From contig JBPCRW010000186.1 of NCBI GenBank assembly GCA_050996405.1, forward strand, positions 1-39,726: a stretch of DNA of 39,726 nucleotides. Reading direction: 5' to 3'. The position numbers and the translations under genes are program-made. The DNA is from JBPCRW01 sp050996405 (GTDB lineage Bacteria > Acidobacteriota > Blastocatellia > Pyrinomonadales > Pyrinomonadaceae). Within the stretch, counting starts at the first letter, position 1; the number at the start of each line of letters is the position of its first letter. This document shows, in pieces, positions 32,832 through 39,726 of this stretch. The notes below the pieces were generated by a model that was not told the DNA's origin, did no database searches, and was given only the letters and a program-made list of their open reading frames with translations.

Positions 32832-34121
32832 ATGAACACAACAAAAAGCAGCGAATTATTTGCGGAAGCGAAAAAACATATTCCGGGCGGCGTGAATTCG
32901 CCGGTCAGAGCGTTTAAGTCGGTCGGGCGCGATCCTCTTTATATCGCCTCGGCGAAAGGCGCGAAGATGTGGGACGCGGACGGGAACGAGTTTATTGATT
33001 ATATCGGCTCGTGGGGACCAATGATTTTGGGACACGCGGACGGGCGCGTGATTGAAGCGATTCGGGAAACTGCGCTGTCGGGAACGAGTTTCGGCGCGTC
33101 GAACGAGCGCGAAATCGATTTAGCCGTGTTGATAAAAAAATTTGTGCCGTCAATCGAGATTATCCGAATGGTCAATTCGGGAACAGAGGCGACGATGAGC
33201 GCGATGCGGCTGGCGCGAGGCTTTACGGGCAGAGACAAAATCATCAAATTTGAAGGCTGTTATCACGGACACGGCGATTCATTTTTGATAAAGGCTGGTT
33301 CGGGCGTGGCGACTTTAGGTTTGCCGGATTCGCCGGGCGTGACGAAATCGACGGCAAAGGATACGCTCAACGCGAAATACAATGACATTGAATCGGTTTA
33401 TGATTTGGTCGAGCAAAATAAAAATGAAATCGCCGCCGTTTTTATTGAACCAGTTGCCGGAAATATGGGCTGCGTTCCGGCGCGAAAAGATTTTTTGGAA
33501 AAGTTGCGCGACGTTTGCGCGGCGGAAAAAATTCTTTTAATTTTCGACGAGGTGATGACGGGTTTTCGTCTTGCCAAAGGCGGAGCGCAGGAAATTCACG
33601 ATATAAAACCCGATTTGACGACGTTCGGGAAAATCATCGGCGGCGGGCTTCCGGTCGGCGCGTTTGGCGGGCGGGCGGAAATTATGCGAATGATTGCGCC
33701 GGAAGGAGCGGTTTATCAAGCCGGAACTCTTTCAGGGAATCCATTGGCGATGGCTGCCGGATTGGAAACTCTGAAAATCATTGACGCGGACGCGCGCTTT
33801 TATGAAAAGCTCGAAGAAAAAAGCGCATATCTCGAAAATGGAATTACGGACGCGCTGAAAAAATTAAATTTGGATTACACTTTGAATCGCGTCGGCTCAA
33901 TGCTCACCTTATTTTTCACCGAAACGGAAGTTGTAGATTTCGACACGGCTAAAATTTCCGACACAAACAAGTTTTCAAAATACTTTAACGCGATGCTCGA
34001 CGCGGGCGTTTATCTGCCGCCGTCGCAGTTTGAAGCGTGGTTTGTTTCTGCCGCGCATTCACGGGAAGATTTGGACAAAACGATTAACGCAAATCGCCTG
34101 GTATTGCAGAAAATCAGCTAA
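32832..34121 (+). CDS. hemL: Glutamate-1-semialdehyde 2,1-aminomutase
   Basis: The 429-residue product converts glutamate-1-semialdehyde to 5-aminolevulinate, the step after HemA. Present are HIPGGVNSPVRAFKSVG, MVNSGTEATMSAMRLARGFTGR, the PLP aspartate region LIFDEVMTGFR, the Schiff-base lysine K267 in FGKIIGGGLPVGAFGG and AGTLSGNPLAMAAG. Length is normal for the aminomutase and the full HemL signature excludes other class-III aminotransferases. The ATG at 32832 is preferred over a TTG six bases upstream. It is separated from the rest of the heme operon by the antisense HEPN gene. Confidence 0.97.
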   Translation: MNTTKSSELFAEAKKHIPGGVNSPVRAFKSVGRDPLYIASAKGAKMWDADGNEFIDYIGSWGPMILGHADGRVIEAIRETALSGTSFGASNEREIDLAVLIKKFVPSIEIIRMVNSGTEATMSAMRLARGFTGRDKIIKFEGCYHGHGDSFLIKAGSGVATLGLPDSPGVTKSTAKDTLNAKYNDIESVYDLVEQNKNEIAAVFIEPVAGNMGCVPARKDFLEKLRDVCAAEKILLIFDEVMTGFRLAKGGAQEIHDIKPDLTTFGKIIGGGLPVGAFGGRAEIMRMIAPEGAVYQAGTLSGNPLAMAAGLETLKIIDADARFYEKLEEKSAYLENGITDALKKLNLDYTLNRVGSMLTLFFTETEVVDFDTAKISDTNKFSKYFNAMLDAGVYLPPSQFEAWFVSAAHSREDLDKTINANRLVLQKIS

Positions 34122-34129
34122 AATCCGAA

Positions 34130-35212
34130 TCAATTTGAACCCGCGTTGAAACAAGTGTCGGCAATGGTGATAAAATTTTCGCTTCGGGTAAAACCGTAAT
34201 CTTCGCCGTGCCAGAGTTCTAAACTTTGCGAAATTTTTTCCAATCCGGTTTGGGAAAGATTCGGAAATTGTTTGAACCATTGCGGGCAGCTTTGTTTTCG
34301 GACGGCGCGGCGAACGTAAGAACGCAGCCCGAACATTTTAGTGAAAATTGACGGGTTAAACGCTTCGTTCAGATGATTTGAAATAAAGGGTTTTAGTAAA
34401 TTCCGCGCCGAATAATTTCCGTTAAATTCCCATAATCCGTTTTTCAAAATCAACGTAGGCGGTCGCGCGTCGTCACCGATTTTAATCTGCCGCGTCAAGC
34501 CCAAATAAAATTTCATTCCGGCGTAATTGGCGAATAAATCGGCATTTGAATACACGCCCGAAATCAGCGTGCCGTAAATCGTCCGTTCGGTTTTTTGTCC
34601 CCATTTAACGGCTTTTTCGGCGGCTTCGTCGGGCGCGAGTCCTTCAGCCAAAGCGCGATTATAAATTTTGTAATAACTGTAGCCTTGCTGGAAAAAATGC
34701 GCGATTTTGTCTGTCCCGAACTCTGCGCCGTAGAGATTGACGGTCGAACTCAAGCCGATAAAATCGGTCGGAAAAACAAGAAATATGGAATTGCGAAAAT
34801 CCGTTTTGTAGCGCGTCGGCGCGGCGTTGAAATGATGCGATTCCATCCACGTTCCCGAACTTGTAAAAGGCGGAACGCCCGTTCCGAGCAGATTGTAAAT
34901 TTCACGCGCAACCGACTGTTCCGAACGAAGCAGCGCAAGTTTTTCGCGCTCTTTTTCAACTGAATCGCATTTTACTTTTTCAGATTTTTTATCGCTATTT
35001 TCTAAACAAAACTGACGCGCCGAAATTTCCCTGTTCAATTTGTCAATTGCTTTTCTGACATTCATTTCCACATATTGCGAAACCTCTCCGCCAATGTCCG
35101 CAAGCGGCTGCGGCGGCAAATCATACTGGTCGGTTTCAAACGCGAAAACGAAAGTTGACCGCGCCAGCAAAACGAAACATAAAAATATACGGATAATAAT
35201 TTGCGATTTCAT
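34130..35212 (-). CDS. Exported protein of unknown function
   Basis: The 360-residue product begins with a clear signal peptide (residues 1-24, ending VFAFE). I do not recognise the family. The region GAEFGTDKIAHFFQQGYSYYK has the DKxxHF pattern also seen in some periplasmic or membrane-linked DUF2279-like proteins, a weak hint only. Residues ~50-95 are charged and likely helical. The ribosome site is weak. It converges on hemL (8-base gap) and is divergent from the antiporter gene across a 155-base region with a perfect 10-base inverted repeat. Confidence 0.8.
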   Translation of the reverse strand: MKSQIIIRIFLCFVLLARSTFVFAFETDQYDLPPQPLADIGGEVSQYVEMNVRKAIDKLNREISARQFCLENSDKKSEKVKCDSVEKEREKLALLRSEQSVAREIYNLLGTGVPPFTSSGTWMESHHFNAAPTRYKTDFRNSIFLVFPTDFIGLSSTVNLYGAEFGTDKIAHFFQQGYSYYKIYNRALAEGLAPDEAAEKAVKWGQKTERTIYGTLISGVYSNADLFANYAGMKFYLGLTRQIKIGDDARPPTLILKNGLWEFNGNYSARNLLKPFISNHLNEAFNPSIFTKMFGLRSYVRRAVRKQSCPQWFKQFPNLSQTGLEKISQSLELWHGEDYGFTRSENFITIADTCFNAGSN

Positions 35213-35252
35213 AATAAAAATCTAGCAGGTTTGACGGTTAAGAATTCGAGAG

Positions 35253-35281
35253 ATTGTGACACTTTTTTCAGGTGTCACAAT
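35253..35281. promoter_or_regulatory. Perfect 10-base inverted repeat between divergent genes
   Basis: ATTGTGACAC (35253-35262) and GTGTCACAAT (35272-35281) are exact reverse complements around a nine-base centre. The half-site looks like a TGTGAC operator but the spacing does not fit CRP. It may be a shared operator for the exported protein and the antiporter, or a hairpin in either leader. Confidence 0.5.
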
Positions 35282-35367
35282 GAAATAAAGAAATTATTAT
35301 TTCGCCTGTTCGATAGCCGCCGCGAAATTGATTTATAATTTCACAAGCAAATTTTTTAACAATTTAT

Positions 35368-36555
35368 ATGACGGAAAAAATAAATTATTCGCGGCTGAAA
35401 CCTTCTTTAGATTGGCTTCTGATTTTTATTCCAGTAGCGATTGCGCTGCGATTTGTTCCCGCGCTGGAAAATCCGACCGCGCTTTTTATCGCGTCGTGTC
35501 TGGCGATTATTCCGCTCGCCGGATGGATGGGCAAAGCAACCGAACATCTGGCGGAACATCTCGGACAGGGCATCGGCGGACTTTTGAACGCGACGTTCGG
35601 CAACGCGGCGGAATTAATTATCGCGCTGTTTGCTTTGTCAAAAGGTTTAGAAGGCGTGGTCAAGGCTTCGATTACGGGTTCGATTATCGGCAATTTGCTG
35701 CTAGTGCTTGGATTTTCGATTGCGGCGGGCGGCGCGAAAAATAAAATGCAGTCGTTTGACCGAACGGCGGCAAGTTCATCGGCGACGGCTCTGACGCTGG
35801 CTGCAATCGCGCTTTTGATGCCGACGGTTTTTCATCTGGTCGGCGATAATGTGCCGGTCGCGCAAGGCGGCTGGACACCTGCCAAAGAACAGAATCTTTC
35901 GCTGGCGATTGCGATTGTTTTAATTTTGACCTATGCCGGAACGCTCGTTTTTTCGCTGGTGACGCACAAGGAATTTTTTGTCGGCGAAGCGATTCAGGGC
36001 TGCCCGCAGGAAGTCGGGCGTGAGGAAGAAGAAGCAGGCGAGCATTGGTCGAAAGCAAAATCAATTTTGGTTTTGCTGACTGCCACCGCCTTCGTCGCTT
36101 TAATTTCTGAATTTCTGGTCGGTGCGGTCGAAGCGGCTCGCGGCGCGCTCGGATTTACCGGAGTTTTCGTCGGCGTGATTGTCGTGGCGATTATCGGCAA
36201 CGCGGCGGAACATTCGTCGGCTGTTTTGATGGCGATGCGAAATAAAATGGATTTAACACTCGGCATCGCGCTCGGCTCAAGTCTGCAAATCGCGCTTTTC
36301 GTCGCGCCGGTTTTAATTTTCGCATCTTACTTGTTTGGAAAACCGATGAATCTGGAGTTTGCGATACCGGAAGTTGTTGCCGTTTTCGCTTCGATTCTGA
36401 TTGTTCAGCAAATCTGCTCGGACGGCGAAAGCAACTGGATTGAAGGCTTACAACTGCTGTCGGTTTATGCGATTCTCGGAATTTTATTTTTCTTTTTGCC
36501 GGACGCTCACGCGGCGGCGGTTGATTCGGTTCAGGGCGCAATGCCGCAGCATTAA
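35368..36555 (+). CDS. Ca2+/H+ antiporter (CaCA superfamily, CAX/ChaA type)
   Basis: The 395-residue product has about eleven membrane helices and the two inverted alpha-repeats of the CaCA family: NATFGNAAELIIALFALSKG and GNAAEHSSAVLMAMRNKMDL, each with the cation-binding GNAAE glutamate. An acidic loop REEEEAGEHW lies in the centre. It should export Ca2+ (or Na+/K+) in exchange for protons at the inner membrane. A TATAAT at 35334-35339 could serve as -10. Two bases separate its stop from hutI, so the two genes are probably co-transcribed although their roles are unrelated. Confidence 0.93.
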   Translation: MTEKINYSRLKPSLDWLLIFIPVAIALRFVPALENPTALFIASCLAIIPLAGWMGKATEHLAEHLGQGIGGLLNATFGNAAELIIALFALSKGLEGVVKASITGSIIGNLLLVLGFSIAAGGAKNKMQSFDRTAASSSATALTLAAIALLMPTVFHLVGDNVPVAQGGWTPAKEQNLSLAIAIVLILTYAGTLVFSLVTHKEFFVGEAIQGCPQEVGREEEEAGEHWSKAKSILVLLTATAFVALISEFLVGAVEAARGALGFTGVFVGVIVVAIIGNAAEHSSAVLMAMRNKMDLTLGIALGSSLQIALFVAPVLIFASYLFGKPMNLEFAIPEVVAVFASILIVQQICSDGESNWIEGLQLLSVYAILGILFFFLPDAHAAAVDSVQGAMPQH

Positions 36556-36557
36556 AT

Positions 36558-37922
36558 ATGAAAGCCGACTTAATTATTTATAACGCCAGACAGCTTGTCA
36601 CCTGCGCGTCCGGCGGCAAGCCGAAAAAAGGCGCGGCAATGCGCGAGCTTGGAATCGTCGAAAACGGCGCGATTGCAATTAGCGAAAATAAAATTGTCGC
36701 CGTCGGCAAAACCGGCGAAATACTGCGCGAATTTGCAAGCGAAAACACGATTGACGCGCGGCAAAAAGTTGTCTGTCCGGGATTTGTCGAATCTCACACG
36801 CACATCGTTTTTGCCGGAAATCGGCTCGACGAATTTGAACTGAAAATCAAGGGTGCGGATTATCTCGAAATTTTAGAATCGGGCAACGGAATTCTTTCAA
36901 CCGTTCGCGCGACACGCAAAGCAAGTTTGGAAAGTTTGATTGAACAATCAAGAAATAGATTGGATAAAATGCTCGCGCTCGGCGTGACGACCTGCGAAGT
37001 TAAAACCGGCTACGGGCTTTCGACCGAAAGCGAATCGAAAATGCTCGAAGCGATTCTGGAACTCGATAAAACTCATCCGGTTGATTTAATTCCGACGTTT
37101 CTCGCGGCGCACGCCGTTCCGCCGGAATATAAGGAAAATTCCGATGAATACGTTGATTTGATTTGCAAGGAAATGTTGCCTCGTGCGGTTTCATTATTTC
37201 ATCTTTACAAATTCCCCCTGGATAAAATAATAAAAAAAGAAAAAAGAACAGGTCTGGCTGTTTCTTTTGGACTTCACGATTTTACCGAAGCGGAAATAAT
37301 TTCGTTTATTCAAAACAATTTAATTTCCGTCGATGTCTTTTGCGAAAAAAACGCTTTCAATCTCGAACAATCGCGCAAGGTTTTAGAAACCGCAAAATCT
37401 CTCGGATTCAAATTAAAAGCGCACGTTGACGAATTTACGAATCTCGGCGCGGCGCGAATGGCAATCGAACTCGGCGCGACTTCGATTGACCATTTGGATA
37501 AAATTTCCGACGAAGAAATAAAACTCCTTGCCGCGTCCGGCACAATCGGAGTCGTCACGCCGACGGTTAATTTCAATTTCGGCTCGACAGAATTTGCCGA
37601 CGCGCGAAAAATGATTGACGCGGGCTGCGCGATTGCCGTTTCGACCGATTACAATCCGGGTTCCGCGCCTTGCCCGTCGCTTCCAAATGCGATGGCGATT
37701 GCTTGCCGTTATCAAAAACTTCTGCCGTCCGAAACGTTGAACGCGGCTACAATCAACGCGGCTTTTGCCGTCGGTTTAGGCGACAAAATCGGCTCGCTCG
37801 AAATTGGGAAACAGGCGGATTTGTTAATTCTGGACGCGGACGATTATCGTCAATTGTCTTACGAATTCGGCGGAAACTTAATTGAAAAAGTTATTAAAAA
37901 GGGTAAAATCGTCGTAGAGTAA
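36558..37922 (+). CDS. hutI: Imidazolonepropionase with internal insertion
   Basis: The 454-residue product hydrolyses imidazolonepropionate to formiminoglutamate, the third step of histidine degradation. Metal ligands are in ESHTHIVF and KAHVDEF, with STDYNPGSAPCPSL near the C-terminus; GNGILSTVRATRKAS and TFLAAHAVPPEYKENSDEY are also typical. The family is usually about 400-420 residues. The extra length lies at residues ~209-255 between EMLP and SVDVFCEK, where relatives have about nine residues; here about 38 more are present, starting RAVSLFHLYKFP. The flanking catalytic blocks are intact. It is two bases after the antiporter gene and five before the Uma2 gene. Confidence 0.94.
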   Translation: MKADLIIYNARQLVTCASGGKPKKGAAMRELGIVENGAIAISENKIVAVGKTGEILREFASENTIDARQKVVCPGFVESHTHIVFAGNRLDEFELKIKGADYLEILESGNGILSTVRATRKASLESLIEQSRNRLDKMLALGVTTCEVKTGYGLSTESESKMLEAILELDKTHPVDLIPTFLAAHAVPPEYKENSDEYVDLICKEMLPRAVSLFHLYKFPLDKIIKKEKRTGLAVSFGLHDFTEAEIISFIQNNLISVDVFCEKNAFNLEQSRKVLETAKSLGFKLKAHVDEFTNLGAARMAIELGATSIDHLDKISDEEIKLLAASGTIGVVTPTVNFNFGSTEFADARKMIDAGCAIAVSTDYNPGSAPCPSLPNAMAIACRYQKLLPSETLNAATINAAFAVGLGDKIGSLEIGKQADLLILDADDYRQLSYEFGGNLIEKVIKKGKIVVE

Positions 37923-37927
37923 AAGTT

Positions 37928-38497
37928 ATGACAGTGCTTCCAAAAACAAAAATGACGCTCAAAGAATATTTCGAGTTTGACCGAAACGCCGAAGGAAATT
38001 TTGAGTATTTCGACGGCGAAATTTTTGAGATGAGCGGCGTTTCGCCGAATCACGCAAGAATCGAAAGAAATTTTTTGGTTAGATTATCGCCGCGAGCCTC
38101 TGAAAAAAAATGCGAAGTTTTTCCCGCCAATTTGCGAATCAAAGTTCCGGCTTTACCAACATATCGCTACCCCGATTTGTCGGTTGTTTGCGGAAAAGCC
38201 GAATTCGTCGAAATCGGCGGTCTGCAATGTTTGGCAAATCCGATTTTGATTGTCGAAGTTTTGTCCGATTCGACCGAAAAATACGACCAAGGCGAAAAAT
38301 TTCGTGAGTATAAATCAATCGAAAGTTTCAACGAATATCTGCTGATTTCTTCAACCGAGCGAATCGTCGTTCTCTATCAAAAATACAACGAAAAATTTTG
38401 GTTAAGAAGCGATTATACGGCAGGCGAATTTTTTCATTTGAATACTCTGGACATTGATGTCGGCGTTGACGAACTTTATCAAGGCGTTGAATTTTAG
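37928..38497 (+). CDS. Uma2-family (DUF820) putative endonuclease
   Basis: The 189-residue product has the Uma2 pattern: MTLKEYFEFDRN, FEYFDGEIFEMSG, SPNHARIERNFLVRL, then the PD-(D/E)xK-like core YRYPDLSVVCG and PILIVEVLSDSTEKYDQGEKFREYKSI. The family has a restriction-endonuclease fold, is multicopy in cyanobacteria and some other phyla, and its biological role is unclear. It lies five bases after hutI and 91 before hutH, so it is embedded in a hut operon, probably as an inserted passenger. Confidence 0.88.
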   Translation: MTVLPKTKMTLKEYFEFDRNAEGNFEYFDGEIFEMSGVSPNHARIERNFLVRLSPRASEKKCEVFPANLRIKVPALPTYRYPDLSVVCGKAEFVEIGGLQCLANPILIVEVLSDSTEKYDQGEKFREYKSIESFNEYLLISSTERIVVLYQKYNEKFWLRSDYTAGEFFHLNTLDIDVGVDELYQGVEF

Positions 38498-38588
38498 AAA
38501 AAATGATTACAGATTATGAGTAAAAATATCCTCTGCAAATTTTTTCAGCTTTTCCTGTTTGGTATTACTGACTAAACGAAATTAACGA

Positions 38589-39726
38589 ATGAATGAAATA
38601 ATTTTAGATGGTGAAAATCTCACCTTTGAACAAGTTCTCGCGGTCGCTTACGGCGCGCCGAACGAGCCGCGCGTCGTGTTGTCGTATGCGGCAAAAGAAA
38701 AGGTAAAACGTGCGGCAAAAGCAGTCGAAATTTTATTGGAACGCGGCGAAATCGCTTACGGCATCACGACCGGATTCGGCGCGTTTAAAGATAAAATTAT
38801 CAGTCTGGAAGAAGTCGAACTTTTGCAGAGAAATATCTTGGTCAGTCACGCCGTCGGTGTCGGAAATCCGTTTGATATTCCGACAACGCGGGCGATAATT
38901 TTGATTCGCGCAAACACTTTGGCGCGCGGTTTTTCGGGCATTCGGCTGGAAACTCTGGAACTGCTGCTCGAATTTTTGAATCGCGGCGTTCATCCCGTGA
39001 TTCCCGAAAAGGGAAGTTTGGGCGCGTCGGGCGACCTCGCGCCGCTCGCGCATTGCGCTCTGCCTTTGATTGGCGAAGGCGAAGCCGAGTTTAACGGCGA
39101 AATTTTAAGCGGCAAAGACACGCTCGAAAAAGCCGGGCTGAAGCCGATTATTTTGGCGGCAAAAGAAGGTTTGGCTCTAACAAACGGCACGACCGTGATG
39201 ACCGCGCTCGGCGTTTTGCAGGTCGCCCGCGCAGAGTATTTGGCGGATGTGGCGGATATTTCCGGCTGTCTGTCGCTCGAAGCGTTAAACGGCACGCTCG
39301 CCGCTTTTGACGAACGAATTCACGCGCTGCGCCCGCATCCGCGCCAGATAAAATGCGCCGCGAATTTGCGCGAAATTTTGCGCGGAAGCGAATTTGTCCG
39401 CGAATTTGACCCTGCAAACTGCCAAGACGCTTACACCTTGCGCTGCATTCCGCAGGTTCACGGCGCGTGCCGTGACGCGATTGATTACGCCGAATGGGTT
39501 GTTAAAATCGAACTTAATTCTGTGACGGATAATCCGCTGATTTTTATTGCGGAATGCGGAATGCGGAATGCGGAATTTAAAGAAGATAATTCAAATCAAA
39601 ACGACCAATCCGCAATCTTCAATCCGCATTCCGCAATCGAAGTTATTTCAGGCGGAAATTTTCACGGTGAGCCGCTCGCGCTGGCGTTCGATTATCTGGC
39701 GATGGCTTTAACGGAACTCGGAAATA
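38589..39726 (+). CDS. hutH: Histidine ammonia-lyase, N-terminal part, with repeat-derived insertion
   Basis: This gene runs off the right edge; 379 codons are seen. The product removes ammonia from histidine to give urocanate. The start YGITTGFGAFKD, the MIO-forming triad in GSLGASGDLAPLAH, LALTNGTTVMTAL, QDAYTLRCIPQVHGACRDA and EVISGGNFHGEPLALAFDYL are all typical. Between NPLIF and EVISGG, where relatives have about five residues, 31 residues (320-350) occur; they are encoded by a TGCGGAA heptad hairpin and keep the frame. The ATG at 38589 has no clear ribosome site. With hutI it forms a hut group from which hutU is separated. Confidence 0.95.
   Translation, partial: MNEIILDGENLTFEQVLAVAYGAPNEPRVVLSYAAKEKVKRAAKAVEILLERGEIAYGITTGFGAFKDKIISLEEVELLQRNILVSHAVGVGNPFDIPTTRAIILIRANTLARGFSGIRLETLELLLEFLNRGVHPVIPEKGSLGASGDLAPLAHCALPLIGEGEAEFNGEILSGKDTLEKAGLKPIILAAKEGLALTNGTTVMTALGVLQVARAEYLADVADISGCLSLEALNGTLAAFDERIHALRPHPRQIKCAANLREILRGSEFVREFDPANCQDAYTLRCIPQVHGACRDAIDYAEWVVKIELNSVTDNPLIFIAECGMRNAEFKEDNSNQNDQSAIFNPHSAIEVISGGNFHGEPLALAFDYLAMALTELGN
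39548..39635. repeat. Heptanucleotide hairpin repeat (TGCGGAA type) inside hutH
   Basis: Four TGCGGAA units (39548-39575) are followed by a spacer and four seven-base inverted units: ATCCGCA (39608-39614), ATCTTCA, ATCCGCA and TTCCGCA (39629-39635). The whole is translated in frame within hutH. It has the same plan as the repeats at 10414 and 23373 with a different unit sequence. Confidence 0.88.

Noticed and set aside
1..39726. tRNA or rRNA genes
   Set aside because: No cloverleaf, CCA end or rRNA segment was recognised when reading both strands by eye; a covariance-model scan would settle this.

Overview
The window most likely comes from a Gram-negative, moderately AT-leaning bacterium. 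Lipid A and LPS export genes (lptD, lpxB, lpxD), a C5-pathway heme operon, histidine utilisation genes, secreted peptidases and weak Shine-Dalgarno signals together suggest Acidobacteriota (Blastocatellia/Pyrinomonadaceae-like). That placement is an inference from gene content and style; no rRNA or other marker is present.

Layout. 1-10.4 kb: the N-terminal part of a sigma-54 response regulator (minus strand), lptD, a branched-chain aminotransferase, an AT-rich pair encoding an unknown membrane-anchored protein and a secreted metzincin with calcium-loop repeats, convergent lpxB/lpxD, and a small STAS/membrane protein pair. 10.4-20.2 kb: divergent S15-type hydrolase and prolyl oligopeptidase (both exported), a CLC channel with CBS domains divergent from a MarR regulator, hutU, and a DoxX-like protein divergent from a cysteine-containing HTH regulator that appears to be leaderless. 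20.4-34.1 kb: heme biosynthesis from glutamyl-tRNA, hemA-hemC-hemD/hemE fusion-hemN-hemH-hemY-hemB and then hemL. This block is interrupted by four uncharacterised genes: one zinc-finger-like, one with YD-like repeats, one unknown, and one antisense gene with an Swt1-type HEPN domain. 34.1-39.7 kb: an exported protein of unknown function, a Ca2+/H+ antiporter, hutI, a Uma2-family nuclease and the start of hutH.

The most unusual content is two families of small structured repeats that have been built into operons and proteins. (a) Heptanucleotide hairpins are runs of 3-4 seven-base units (TGCAAAA, TGGAAAA, TGCGGAA) followed in heptad register by inverted units. One links hemD in frame to hemE, one is inserted in frame in hutH, one touches the end of the S15 hydrolase gene, and a degenerate one lies upstream of lptD. 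(b) A roughly 38-bp repeat built on CACGAA units occurs as inverted pairs inside the heme operon. Two pairs bracket a single uncharacterised gene each, and one pair is close together with no gene between. One copy also supplies the C-terminal tail of HemY. No transposase is visible. These look like repeat-bounded cargo insertions and repeat-driven protein remodelling, comparable in principle to Rickettsia palindromic elements or cyanobacterial heptanucleotide repeats, but this needs genome-wide comparison.
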